From assembly GCA_014584575.1 (NCBI GenBank), contig JACTMP010000027.1, positions 186,001 through 250,000 of the forward strand: 64,000 nucleotides of DNA, in the 5' to 3' direction. Position 1 is the first letter of the stretch, and every line of letters starts with the position of its first letter. Positions 8,371 through 17,700 of this stretch are shown here, piece by piece. Below the pieces are notes generated by a model. It was not told where the DNA came from. It did not search any database and worked only from the letters and a program-made list of their open reading frames with translations. Position numbers and translations under genes: made by a program. The stretch comes from Chloroflexota bacterium. GTDB taxonomy: Bacteria > Chloroflexota > Anaerolineae > Promineifilales > Promineifilaceae.

Positions 8371-9576
8371 ATGTCAAAAATGAAAAACGGAACAAACTTT
8401 GTCCCTGGCCTGGAGGGGGTGGTGGCGGCGGAAACGCGGTTGAGCCATGTGGATGGGTTGGCCGGTGAATTGATTATCGGCGGCTTTCCGCTGGCAGAAC
8501 TGGCAGCGAACGCGACCTTTGAGGAGACGGTGTATTTGCTGTGGCACGGCCGTTTGCCCACCACCGCCGAACTCACCACTTTCCAACAACAATTGGCCGC
8601 CTACCGCACCGTCCCCCCGGCCACGCTGGCTCTCTTAAAATCCGTTGCCGCCGAAAGTGCGCCAACGATGGATGCCTTGCGCATTGGGGCGGGCACACTG
8701 AGCCTGGGTGTGTTGGAAGAAGGAGATTGGGGGATTGGGAGATTGGGAGATTATCAGAATCTCCCAAACTCCCAATCTCTTGATAACCCGCTGGCCTTTG
8801 CCATCGTGGCCCGTTTCCCGACCATTGTGGCGGCCTATTGGCGCTATTTGCAGGGGCAGGAAGCGATTGCGCCGCGCACAGACTTGAGCCATGCGGCCAA
8901 TTACCTCTACATGCTCAACGGCGAAGAGCCGGGCGCGGCGCGGGTGCGGGGTCTGGAAACGTACCTGAATACGGTGGTGGATCATGGGCTGAACGCCTCT
9001 ACCTTTGCGGCGCGGGTGATTATTGCCACGAATTCTGATCTGGCCTCGGCCGTGACCGGGGCGGTGGGAGCGCTGAAAGGGCCGCTGCATGGTGGCGCGC
9101 CCGGCCCGGTGCTGGATATGGTCTTTGAGATTGGTTATGCGGAAAATGCGGAAGCCGTTCTGCGCGCCAAACTGGAAGCAGGTGAACGGCTGATGGGTTT
9201 CGGCCATCGCATTTACAAGGTGCGCGACCCCCGCGCCGAAGTGCTGGCGGCGGCAGCGGAGCAGATGTTTGCCGCCGATGGGGACATGGCGCTGTATGAA
9301 CTGGCGAAAGAGGTGGAGGCTACGGCCGTGGCCCTGCTGGCGGAATACAAACCGGGCCGCAACTTGCAAACGAACGTGGAATTTTATACCGCCTTGCTCC
9401 TACACGGGCTGGGGCTGGAGACGGCGCTGTTTACGCCCACCTTTGCCATCAGCCGCGCCGCCGGTTGGATTGCCCATTGTTTGGAACAGCAGCGGTACGG
9501 CCGTCTCATCCGCCCCCAATCCACGTACATCGGTGAAACGGGGCTGGTCTGGCAGCCGGTGGGGGTGAGGGGGTGA
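8371..9576 (+). CDS. gltA: Citrate synthase (family paralogue) carrying an in-frame repeat insertion
   Basis: A 401-residue citrate synthase that condenses acetyl-CoA with oxaloacetate, or possibly propionyl-CoA. Family blocks are present: DHGLNASTFAARV, LHGGAPGPV, GFGHRIYKVRDPRAE and TNVEFY, then the C-terminal RPQSTYIG region. The catalytic Asp position reads Glu (NVEFY); Glu also occurs in some CitA-type enzymes. Residues about 118-138 (GDWGIGRLGDYQNLPNSQS) are encoded by a palindromic GAGATTGGG repeat absent from the family and should be a surface loop. ATG 8371 follows AAAGGAAT. Confidence 0.9.
   Translation: MSKMKNGTNFVPGLEGVVAAETRLSHVDGLAGELIIGGFPLAELAANATFEETVYLLWHGRLPTTAELTTFQQQLAAYRTVPPATLALLKSVAAESAPTMDALRIGAGTLSLGVLEEGDWGIGRLGDYQNLPNSQSLDNPLAFAIVARFPTIVAAYWRYLQGQEAIAPRTDLSHAANYLYMLNGEEPGAARVRGLETYLNTVVDHGLNASTFAARVIIATNSDLASAVTGAVGALKGPLHGGAPGPVLDMVFEIGYAENAEAVLRAKLEAGERLMGFGHRIYKVRDPRAEVLAAAAEQMFAADGDMALYELAKEVEATAVALLAEYKPGRNLQTNVEFYTALLLHGLGLETALFTPTFAISRAAGWIAHCLEQQRYGRLIRPQSTYIGETGLVWQPVGVRG
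8722..8780. repeat. Family D hairpin inserted in frame in citrate synthase
   Basis: GATTGGGAGATTGGGAGATT is followed after five bases by AATCTCCCAAACTCCCAATC. The insertion keeps the frame and adds about 20 residues to citrate synthase. Confidence 0.9.
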
Positions 9577-9661
9577 ACGGCCGTGCCGTCCAGGCCGGGA
9601 AACCGAACCGGTGGGTTTCGACCATAAACCTAACCCCTGAGAGTGTTCAGCTAGTGCCTAA

Positions 9662-9925
9662 TCAACGCATCAAGTCATCCAGGAACTCAGAGGCCGGGTC
9701 CATCCCGGTAGTCAGCAAGTAATCCCGCGCCCGGGTGCAGGCCACAAATAGCAAGTGGCGCTCCGTGTTATACACGTCCTCCAAATCCGACACCGTCTCA
9801 ATGCGCCTTTGCAGGGGCAGCACCTCGTCGTCGCAGGCCATCACCGCCACCACGCGGAATTCCAGACCTTTCGCCAGGTGCATGGTGCTGATGGCAATGC
9901 GCTGTTGGGGCGGGGTAACAGCCAT
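9662..9925 (-). pseudogene. C-terminal remnant of a UvrD/Rep-type helicase
   Basis: The 87-residue frame contains only the last motifs of a superfamily 1 helicase: motif V-like ISTMHLAKGLEF and motif VI-like NTERHLLFVACTRARDYL. The usual 600 or more upstream residues are missing. The bases that should encode them (9926-10108) are repeat-filled intergenic DNA. It is therefore read as a gene remnant, although a start at 9925 after AGGAGGATAAAA could still allow expression of the fragment. Confidence 0.8.
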
Positions 9926-10069
9926 TTTTATCCTCCTGGATTATTCGTTTGGGCAATAGGGGTAATGATAATATGGAAGGGGGGAAAATGGTCAATGACC
10001 ATTGACCATTGGGTCTGTGTATCGCACCTTGTCACCCCTTCACCTGCTAACCTGCTCACCCCCTCACCA
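9926..10069. repeat. Repeat-filled gap: ATGGTCAATG hairpin and family J words
   Basis: Contains AATGGTCAATGACCATTGACCATT (given here as its 10-base core ATGGTCAATG with inverted copies) at about 9987-10011, then CACCTTGTCACC-type words from 10025. No gene is seen. Confidence 0.7.
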
Positions 10070-10099
10070 TTGCCCGCCCTGCTTTAGTTGTGATACACT
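10070..10099 (+). promoter_or_regulatory. Predicted sigma-70 promoter for the small ORF and efp
   Basis: TTGCCC (10070-10075), an 18-base spacer and TACACT (10094-10099). The ATG of the small ORF lies only nine bases after the -10 box, which implies a nearly leaderless transcript. Confidence 0.5.
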
Positions 10100-10108
10100 C
10101 CCGCCGTG

Positions 10109-10285
10109 ATGGGTATGGACCTTCCCGTATGGCCCCTGGTTATTGAATTGGGTGACTTTACCATTCGCAGCGTGACGCCCCTTCGGGACGTGTTATGGTT
10201 TGCCGGTGGGTTGCTGCTGCTGACGGTGTTGTCTACGGCCGTGCTCTGGTGGAATCGCCATGCTCAAAAAGACCCATTTGTTTAG
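10109..10285 (+). CDS. 58-residue single-pass membrane protein upstream of efp
   Basis: This short frame starts MGMDLPVWPL and has one strong transmembrane helix (LWFAGGLLLLTVLSTAVLWW), a short charged tail and a TAG stop ten bases before the efp start. It contains an ACGGCCGT octamer like real genes nearby. The tight spacing to efp and the promoter directly in front support a genuine co-transcribed gene. I do not recognise a family; the start could also be GTG 10106 or ATG 10115. Confidence 0.6.
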   Translation: MGMDLPVWPLVIELGDFTIRSVTPLRDVLWFAGGLLLLTVLSTAVLWWNRHAQKDPFV

Positions 10286-10294
10286 AGGAAAAAT

Positions 10295-10852
10295 ATGATT
10301 GATGTCAACCAATTACGCCGTGGTGTGAGCTTCACGCACGATGGCAATCTGTATAAAGTAACGGAATATAGCCACAACAAACCAGGTCGGGGCAAAGCCA
10401 CCATCCGCGTCAGCGTGAAGAATTTGCGCTCCGGTTCCAATTTGCAGATCACTTTTAGCTCTGGCGACCGGGTGGAAGATATTCGCCTGGACAAAGAGAC
10501 CTTCCAATTTCTGTATGATGATGGCGAGTTTTATGTGTTTATGAATACGGCCACGTATGAACAAAAACAATTGCCTCATTCGGTGATGGAGGGCGACCAG
10601 TATTACCTGATTGACAATATGGAACTGGAATTGTTGTCTTACGAGGGGGAAGTACTGGATTATATTCTGCCCAAGACGATGGAATTTGACGTGGTAGAAG
10701 CCGAAAATGCGGTGGCGGGGGATACGGCCACCGGTTCCACCAAAGAAGTGCGCACCCAAACGGGGTTGAAAGTGAAAACACCGCTGTTTGTGAATATCGG
10801 CGACCGCATCAAGGTGAATACAGAAACGGGTGAATACATTACACGAGCGTAA
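10295..10852 (+). CDS. efp: Translation elongation factor P
   Basis: A 185-residue EF-P with all three OB/KOW-like domains. It binds between the P and E sites of stalled ribosomes and relieves arrest at polyproline. The tip of the domain I loop reads KPGRGKA, so the residue equivalent to modified Lys34 of E. coli is Arg32. Arg-type EF-P is rhamnosylated by EarP in some proteobacteria; no EarP candidate is seen in this window. There is an insertion-like stretch (ENAVAGDTATGSTKE) in the domain II-III linker. ATG 10295 follows GAGGAAAAAT. Confidence 0.95.
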   Translation: MIDVNQLRRGVSFTHDGNLYKVTEYSHNKPGRGKATIRVSVKNLRSGSNLQITFSSGDRVEDIRLDKETFQFLYDDGEFYVFMNTATYEQKQLPHSVMEGDQYYLIDNMELELLSYEGEVLDYILPKTMEFDVVEAENAVAGDTATGSTKEVRTQTGLKVKTPLFVNIGDRIKVNTETGEYITRA

Positions 10853-10900
10853 TGGTAATTGGGTAATGGGGTTATTATCCAATTACTCCCTTACCTCTCA
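10853..10900. repeat. GGTAATTGGGTAATGG hairpin (family E)
   Basis: Tandem GTAATTGGGTAATGGGG is followed by its inverted form CCAATTACTCCCTTACC in the gap between efp and the acyl-CoA dehydrogenase gene. The same family occurs at 24674-24737. Confidence 0.8.
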
Positions 10901-10909
10901 CGAGGAAAA

Positions 10910-12118
10910 ATGGACTTCACCCTGACTCCTGAACACAAAATGATCGAACAGACGGTGTATGACTTTGCCCGCAAGGAGGTCATGCCCATCATCAAGGAGC
11001 ATGACCGGAACCACACCTTTCCCCACGAGTTATTGCCCAAGATGGCTGCATTGGGCTTCCTGGGCATTTGCCTGCCGGTGCGGTATGGCGGCGCGGGCAT
11101 GGATTATCTGTCGTTGGGCATCGTTTCTGAAGGGCTGGAATTTGCCGATTCGTCGGTGCGGGAAACGATAGCCGTGCATCTGGGCCTCCATGCGCTGCCC
11201 ATCTTTCAGTGGGGCACGGCCGTGCAAAAACGCGACTTCCTGCCCCCTCTGGCTACCGGCGAGAATATCGCCTGTTTTGGGCTGACGGAGCCGGGGGCGG
11301 GTTCCGACGTGGCCGGTATGGGCAGCCGCGCCCGCAAAGATGGCGGCGATTACCTGCTCTCCGGCGAAAAGATGTGGATCACCCTGGCCGATGTAGCCGA
11401 CCGCTTCCTGGTTTTTGCCAAGACTGACCCAAATAAAGGGGTCAATGGCATTACCGCCTTCATTTTAGAGCGGGGCTGGAAAGGGCTGACGACGGGCACC
11501 ATTGAAGGCAAGATGGGCGTCCATGCCAGCAACACCGGCTGGATCAACATGGACGAGGTGCGTGTGCCCGCCAGCCACCGCCTGGGCGAAGAGGGGGAGG
11601 GGTTCAAGATTGCCATGAGCGCGCTGGACAATGCCCGGTATGGGGTGGCGGCGGGGGCGGTAGGCATCATCAAAGCGTGCCTGGAAGAGTCCATTCGTTA
11701 TGCCAAAGAGCGCCACACGTTTGGTAAAGCGATTGCCGAGTATCAGCTTGTGCAGCAAATGCTGGCGCACATGCAGCAAAGCATTGATATTGGCCAACTG
11801 CTGGTGTGGAAAGCGGGTTGGCTGAAAAACCAGGGTTTGCGCAACACCCGTGAGACGAGCATGGCCAAGTGGTATTGCACGGAAGCGGCCAACCGCGCCG
11901 CCAATGACGCGGTGCAGATTCACGGGGCCTATGGCTATTCCGACGAATACAATGTGGAGCGGCATTTGCGCAATACCAAGAGTGCGGTCATTTACGAGGG
12001 CACGTCCCAAATTCACACGTTGATGCAGGCCAGTTATGCCTTGAATGAACGGCAAGACCGTCCCATGCGCTGCGAATTACCAGCCTATGATCCGGCCGTG
12101 TGGGAAGCCGAAAGTTAG
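10910..12118 (+). CDS. Acyl-CoA dehydrogenase
   Basis: A 402-residue flavoenzyme that oxidises acyl-CoA to enoyl-CoA and passes electrons to ETF. The N-terminal helical domain starts [10 protein letters not shown]. The FAD-binding middle has [16 protein letters not shown] and WITLADVAD. The C-terminal signature [19 protein letters not shown] (here [16 protein letters not shown]) and the YEGTSQIH segment hold the usual catalytic Glu position. The frame is open further upstream to 10859, but those codons are the family E repeat; ATG 10910 follows CACGAGGAAAA. The substrate chain cannot be told from sequence alone. Confidence 0.92.
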   Translation: MDFTLTPEHKMIEQTVYDFARKEVMPIIKEHDRNHTFPHELLPKMAALGFLGICLPVRYGGAGMDYLSLGIVSEGLEFADSSVRETIAVHLGLHALPIFQWGTAVQKRDFLPPLATGENIACFGLTEPGAGSDVAGMGSRARKDGGDYLLSGEKMWITLADVADRFLVFAKTDPNKGVNGITAFILERGWKGLTTGTIEGKMGVHASNTGWINMDEVRVPASHRLGEEGEGFKIAMSALDNARYGVAAGAVGIIKACLEESIRYAKERHTFGKAIAEYQLVQQMLAHMQQSIDIGQLLVWKAGWLKNQGLRNTRETSMAKWYCTEAANRAANDAVQIHGAYGYSDEYNVERHLRNTKSAVIYEGTSQIHTLMQASYALNERQDRPMRCELPAYDPAVWEAES

Positions 12119-12151
12119 AACGCATGGGGTGGTTGATGCAGGGAGAGTGAG

Positions 12152-12916
12152 TTATGCTTCCTGTTTGCCAAGGAGGAGGAGGCGGGGGCTTTGTTCGTGG
12201 AAGGGGGACCAGTCGTAGTCACCGAGGAAGGTGAGGTGGGGGAAGCCGGCTTCTTGCAGCAGCAGTTCCATTTGGTGTGGATAGCGGTAGTGGTAGGTGG
12301 CCTGGGCGACGGTGCGGTGGACTGGGCCGCCACCGGCTGCTGAGCGGTCGTATAGCCAGGTGATGTGCAGGGTTTGCACGGCCGTGTCCACCCGATTGGC
12401 CGCCAGATGCACGATCACATCGCCGGTGGCCGGGTCGGTGAGCACATTTTCCAGGCTCAGCAGGTGGTCTTCAGGGGTATCGGCCGCGATGAAGGGATTG
12501 GCCTGGTCTATGAAAAGCTGCCCATCTACTGCTAAATGGCGTCTGGCCTGTTTCAGGGCGGCGACGGCCTGGGCATTGTCCAGGTGCATGAAGGTATTGT
12601 AGGGGATGAGGATGAGGGGGAAACGGCCGTCTAGCATAAACCGCGTCATATCATCTTCCACCAAAGTCACGCGGTTTTGCACTACCTCTGACTCTTGCGC
12701 CAGCCGATCTCTGGCCCGCGCCAGCATCACCGGCGAACTATCCAGCCCGGTCACCGGCAGCCCCGCCCGCGCCAACGGCAGCAGCAGCCGCCCACTGCCA
12801 CACCCCAATTCCAGCGCCGCTTCCCCCGACTGCCGCGCCAGGGCCAGCACAAACGGTATATCCTCTGTCAGGCTGGCGTGGGTCAGATCGTAGTACAGGG
12901 CGATCTGGTCGTACAT
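12152..12916 (-). CDS. Class I SAM-dependent methyltransferase
   Basis: A 254-residue Rossmann methyltransferase. Motif I is ALELGCGSGRLLLPLA, followed by the acidic end of strand 2 (VTGLDSSPVML) and VEDDMTRF. It matches the broad Methyltransf_25/UbiE-like group acting on small molecules, but the substrate is unknown. It converges on the acyl-CoA dehydrogenase gene and is followed upstream by a family D repeat. Confidence 0.85.
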   Translation of the reverse strand: MYDQIALYYDLTHASLTEDIPFVLALARQSGEAALELGCGSGRLLLPLARAGLPVTGLDSSPVMLARARDRLAQESEVVQNRVTLVEDDMTRFMLDGRFPLILIPYNTFMHLDNAQAVAALKQARRHLAVDGQLFIDQANPFIAADTPEDHLLSLENVLTDPATGDVIVHLAANRVDTAVQTLHITWLYDRSAAGGGPVHRTVAQATYHYRYPHQMELLLQEAGFPHLTFLGDYDWSPFHEQSPRLLLLGKQEA

Positions 12917-12919
12917 ACC

Positions 12920-12976
12920 AGGAGATTGGAGATAGGGAGATTGGTAGATTTCTAATCTCTAATCTCCCGATCTCCT
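12920..12976. repeat. Family D (GAGATTGG) hairpin
   Basis: GGAGATTGGAGATAGGGAGATT is followed by TCTAATCTCTAATCTCCCGATCTCC (cores GGAGATTGG and AATCTCCC) between the methyltransferase and LysM genes. Confidence 0.85.
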
Positions 12977-13452
12977 TAAGGTATACACAACACCTGCCCG
13001 GCGTAAATGCGGTTCAGGTTAAATATCTGGTTCCTTTCGGCAATGGCAAAGGGGCTGACGCCATATATGCCGCCAATCTGGATCAGGTTTTGTCCCCATG
13101 ACACCGTGTGAAAATGGCGGCAGTTTGGATGGGCCGGCGGCGGGTTTGGCGGAGCAATTGGCTGGATAACGCCAGGTGCGCCGGTGGGAATAAATAACAC
13201 CGTCCCGGCATAGATGAGATTGGAGTTCACGATCTGGGGATTGGCCAACATGATGGCCTGCATGGTAGTGCCATACCGCACGGCGATTTGGGACAGACTG
13301 TCGCCCCATTGCACGGTGTAGTAGAAGCCGGTGAATTGTTGGGCAGTGGCTTCCTGGGGCGGGGCCGCGCTGACGGCCGTGACGCCCCCAAACAGTAACA
13401 CCAGCGCCAAAACAAAAATCAACCTGTGTATTTTGTGAGAATATCTGGGCAT
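12976..13452 (-). CDS. Secreted protein with two LysM domains
   Basis: A 158-residue protein with a Sec signal peptide (LIFVLALVLLFGGVTAVSA) and two LysM modules: YTVQWGDSLSQIAVRYGTT with ANPQIVNSNLIYAGTVLFIP, and HTVSWGQNLIQIGGIYGVS ending in AGQVLCIP. They are joined by a Pro-rich linker. LysM binds N-acetylglucosamine polymers such as peptidoglycan or chitin. There is no catalytic domain, so it is probably a wall- or sheath-binding protein. The longer frame to 13557 crosses a hairpin; ATG 13452 has a strong GGAGGAAAA site. Confidence 0.87.
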   Translation of the reverse strand: MPRYSHKIHRLIFVLALVLLFGGVTAVSAAPPQEATAQQFTGFYYTVQWGDSLSQIAVRYGTTMQAIMLANPQIVNSNLIYAGTVLFIPTGAPGVIQPIAPPNPPPAHPNCRHFHTVSWGQNLIQIGGIYGVSPFAIAERNQIFNLNRIYAGQVLCIP

Positions 13453-13488
13453 TTTTCCTCCTTGTCTACCGTCGCCTGTGTGTGAATG

Positions 13489-13532
13489 CACCTCCCGCAA
13501 GTTTTTGGGGATATAGAAACTTGCGGGAGGTG
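13489..13532. repeat. Perfect 16-bp hairpin upstream of the LysM gene
   Basis: CACCTCCCGCAAGTTT (13489-13504) and its exact complement (13517-13532) enclose a 12-base loop. It precedes the LysM gene start by 36 bases, so it probably lies in the 5' leader; the right arm contains a GGGAGGTG that could mimic a ribosome site. Confidence 0.85.
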
Positions 13533-13627
13533 ACCCCTCTGCCAAAAGGTTTGACATAATGTAATTGTAGCAACTATAACATACTCAATACACTGATGGC
13601 AAGAGGTAAAATGCCCATGTAGTGAAT

Positions 13628-14659
13628 CTACCCCGCCAGGCCATAGGCGGTGGCGTAACGCAGGAAGGGGGGCGTGAAGGAGCTGAGGACGCGCATGTAG
13701 TTGGCGCGTTCAAAGGCGGCCGGTTCCGCGCAGTTAATCTGGCTCATGCTGCCTTGTAGCTGGGACAGCGATTGGTATTCGTGGTCAACCAGCCAGGATT
13801 CGATGCCGGAGCGCAGTACCATCAGCCGGGGGATGCCGTTGGCCAGCAGTTCGGAAGCGAGCATGGTAATGGACGCGCCAGCGGCCACCCCTTTGAGCAC
13901 ATCCATGACGGTATGCACGCCGGTGGTGAGGGCCAGATCGAGGGGCACACGGCCGTACAATATCGCAATCCAGCGCAATGGCAGCCGTAGTTCGACGGAG
14001 GAACTCAATTTCAAATTTGGCGTCACTTCCAGTTCTTCCAGGTCAAGATCGGGCTGGTAGAAGCGGTTGAATAGCACCAGGCCATCGGCGCCGCCATCGG
14101 CCAACTGCTTTGCCATGTGGCCCAGAGCGCTGAAGTAGGGGCTGAGTTTCATAGTGACGGGGATGGTCACGGCCGTTTTCACCGCCGCCAGCGAATCCAG
14201 GTACAACTGCTCCACGTCCTGGCTGCTCATCTCAATGTCTGTGGGTACGTAATAAATGTTCAGTTCCAGCGCATCCGCTCCGGCCTGCTGAATGTCGCGG
14301 GCAAACTGCATCCACCAGCCGGCCGATACGCCGTTCAAACTGGCAATGACGGGAATGTCCAGCGCCTCCTTGGCGCGGCGGATATGTTCCAGATACTCCT
14401 CCGGCCCGGTCTGGTATTCGGGCGCGTCGGGGAAGTAGCTGAGCGCTTCGGCATAGCTTTCCGTGCCGTGCGTCAGATATTCGTTGAGGGTGTGGCTTTC
14501 CAGTCGCACCTGCTCCTCAAAGAGGGAATGCAGCACCACCGCCGCCGCCCCCGCATCTTCCATCTGCCGCAAATTGCCCAGGCTGCGCATCAACGGCGAC
14601 GAAGACGGCACCAGCGGGTTTTTGAGTCTCAGTCCCAGGTAGGTTGTTGACAAGTCCAT
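13628..14659 (-). CDS. Dihydroorotate dehydrogenase-like flavoprotein
   Basis: A 343-residue TIM-barrel FMN enzyme with the DHOD family layout: [19 protein letters not shown] at the N-terminus, [29 protein letters not shown] and a C-terminal phosphate-binding region. It lacks the PyrK partner and the usual catalytic surroundings of true PyrD, matching the DHOD-like proteins that often sit beside NifJ in anaerobes. Its real substrate is unknown. It lies directly downstream of nifJ on the same strand. ATG 14659 follows AGGAGAGAAAAA; the upstream 21 codons are repeat filler. Confidence 0.86.
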   Translation of the reverse strand: MDLSTTYLGLRLKNPLVPSSSPLMRSLGNLRQMEDAGAAAVVLHSLFEEQVRLESHTLNEYLTHGTESYAEALSYFPDAPEYQTGPEEYLEHIRRAKEALDIPVIASLNGVSAGWWMQFARDIQQAGADALELNIYYVPTDIEMSSQDVEQLYLDSLAAVKTAVTIPVTMKLSPYFSALGHMAKQLADGGADGLVLFNRFYQPDLDLEELEVTPNLKLSSSVELRLPLRWIAILYGRVPLDLALTTGVHTVMDVLKGVAAGASITMLASELLANGIPRLMVLRSGIESWLVDHEYQSLSQLQGSMSQINCAEPAAFERANYMRVLSSFTPPFLRYATAYGLAG

Positions 14660-14682
14660 TTTTTCTCTCCTGACTTTTGTCA

Positions 14683-14739
14683 GTGCGCAGTGTGCAGTGA
14701 ACAGTAGACTTTTACTGCTCACTGCTTACTGCTCACTTC
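14683..14739. repeat. CACTGCTTACTGCTCACT word array (family I)
   Basis: Tandem TGTGCAGTGAACAGTAG and ACTGCTCACTGCTTACTGCTC words between nifJ and the DHOD-like gene. The same words code the NosL signal peptide. Confidence 0.8.
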
Positions 14740-17700
14740 TCACTTATTCCCATTCGCCAACTTCGCATACGAATCCCACCGCGCCTGTACGTCCCCTTTG
14801 GCCTGTTCCAGTAGGCGGGCGGCAGCTTCGGGGTTACTTTGCTGCAAGATGCGGTAGCGGCCTTCGCGGTAAATATAATCTTCCAGACTGGTTTTGGGGG
14901 CCTGGCTGTCTAGCTGGAAGGGGTTTTTGCCCTCAACCGCCAGATCGGGGTTGTAGCGGAAGAGCGGCCAGTAACCGGAGGAGACGGCCGTGTTCTGCTG
15001 CTGCAACCCAAATTTCAAATCGTACCCATGCGCAATGCAATGGCTGTAGGCGATAATCAGCGACGGACCGTCATACGCTTCTGCTTCCAGGAAGGCATTG
15101 ATGGTCTGTGTATCCTTTGCCCCAAACGCCACCCGCGCCACGTAGATATTGCCGTAGCTTACGGCCAACATCGCCAAATCTTTCTTGGGCATCGGCTTAC
15201 CGGCGGCGGCAAATTTGGCTACCGCGCCGCGCGGCGTCGCTTTGGACATCTGCCCGCCGGTGTTGGAATACACTTCCGTGTCCAGTACCAGCACGTTCAC
15301 ATTACGGCCGGAAGCCAGCACATGATCCAGCCCACCGTAGCCAATGTCATACGCCCAACCGTCGCCGCCCACAATCCAGACCGATTTTTTGACGAAGATG
15401 TCGGCCATGGAGAGGAGATTGGAGATTGGAGATTGGAGATTGGGAGATTGGCCATTGCCTCCATGCTGTGGCCGGTCTTCAGACCGTGCCACACCAGGCT
15501 CGGTCGGGAGACCGGCCTGAGCCAATAACTCTTGCAGGCGGGTTTTGAGTTGGGCGATGCGGGCGCGTTGGGCGTTGATGTCCGCTTCTTCGATCTGGTC
15601 GGCGAAGAGGATGCTTTCCACCAGGTCGGCGCCGATCAGGTCGCGGTGTTCGCGCAGCAGATTGGTGGCGGCGTCCAGTCGTTGGTCAAGGGCGACGCGC
15701 ATACCCAGGCCAAATTCGGCGTTGTCTTCAAAGAGGGAGTTTGACCAGGCGGGGCCACGGCCGTCCACATTCTTGGCCCACGGTGTCGTCGGCAAATTGC
15801 CACCGTAGATGGAAGAACAGCCGGTAGCATTGGCCACCATGGCCCGGTCACCAAAGAGCCGGCTGAGCAGCCCCAGGTAAGGCGTTTCGCCGCACCCTTC
15901 ACACGCGCCGGAGAATTCAAACAGCGGTGTCAGAAGCTGGTTGTATTTAATCTGGTGCAACGGAATCTGCGTCCGGTCAATTTCCGGTAAGGTCTTAAAG
16001 AAGTCCCAGTTTTCCCGTTCGGCGGCGCGTAAACCGTCTACGGGGTGCATGTTGATCGCCTTAAATTTAGGCTGCTGTTTGTTTTTCACCGGGCACACAT
16101 CCACACACAGGCTACAGCCGGTGCAATCTTCGGGTGAGACTTGCAGCGTATAGGCCATCTCCTTCCACTCTTTGAAGCGGGCGGGGGTAGATTTGAAGGT
16201 TTCCGGGGCATTGGCGACCAGGGCGTTATCGTACACTTTCAGGCGGATGACCTGGTGCGGGCAGACGAGGGCGCATTTGCCACACTGGATGCAAATTTCC
16301 GGGTCCCACACCGGGATTTCGGTGGCGATATTGCGCTTTTCCCATTGGGTGGTGCCGGTGGGGTAGGTGCCGTCGTTGGGCAGGGCGCTGACGGGCAGGT
16401 CGTCGCCCAACCCTTCGATGATGCGGGCGGTGACGGACTGTACAAATTCGGGGGCAATGGCGGGGATGATGGACGGCCGTTCCCACGTACTCGTCACTTT
16501 CTCCGGCACAGCTACCTGATGGAGGTGGGCCAAGGCGGCATCTACGGCGGCAAAGTTCTGCTCCACCACCGCCTGGCCTCGTTTGCCATAGCTCTTTTTG
16601 ATAGCGTCTTTGATAGCGGCAATCGCCTCATCCGTCGGCAAAACGCCGGAGATGGCAAAGAAACAGACTTGCATGATGGTGTTAATCCGCCGCCCCATGC
16701 CTGTTTCTTTGGCTACTTCATAACCATCCACCACATAGAATTTCAGCTTCTTTTCGATGATGGATTCTTGCAAGCTGCCGGGCAGTGTATCCCACACCTC
16801 GTCCGGGCCAAAGGGGCTATTGAGCAGCAGCACCGCTTCCGGCGCGGCCAGCCGGGCCACATCATACCGTTCCAGGAAACTCAGTTGGTGGACGCCGACA
16901 AAGTTGGCCGATTCAATGAGATAAGGCGCGCGGATGGGATGTTTGCCAAACCGCAGGTGGGAAACCGTGACGGCGCCCGATTTTTTGGAATCGTAGACAA
17001 AGTATCCCTGGGCGTGTAGGGGCGAGGCAGCCGGGGAGCCATTACCACCGTTACCCGAACCTGATTGCCCGGCTGCCTCGCCCGTACCATAATCGCCTAT
17101 GATTTTGATGGAGTTTTTGTTCGCCCCTACCGTGCCGTCGGAACCGAGGCCGTAGAAAACGGCACGCACCGTGCCTTCCGGCTCGATGCTGAACGTTTTG
17201 TCCCAGCTCAGGCTGGTGTGGCTGAGGTCGTCGTTAATGCCGATGGTGAAGTGGTTCTTCGGTTTGTCTTTTGCTAGTTCGTCATAAACGGCTTTGACCA
17301 TGCCGGGCGTGAATTCTTTGGAGGAGAGACCATAACGGCCACCGATGATTTTGGGCAGTGAACCAGACCATTGCTCCACGATGGCCGAAACTACATCCAG
17401 ATACATCGGTTCGCCGGATGCGCCGGGTTCTTTGGTGCGATCCAGAACAGCCAGGGCTTTGACGGTGGTGGGCAGGGCAGAGACAAAACCAGAGATGTCG
17501 AACGGCCGATACAGCCGTACTTTGAGGACACCCACTTTTTCGCCAAGCTGGGAGAGATGTGCGGCCGTTTCCGCCACAGTCTCCGCGCCTGACCCCATGA
17601 TCACAATCACCCGCTCCGCTTCGGGATGCCCTTCGTATTCATACAGGCGGTATTGGCGGCCCGTCAGTTGGGCAAACTCATCCATCGTCTGCTGCACAAT

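Noticed and set aside
16141..17019. 292-codon plus-strand frame inside nifJ
   Set aside because: Shadow of nifJ, whose motifs are unambiguous on the minus strand.
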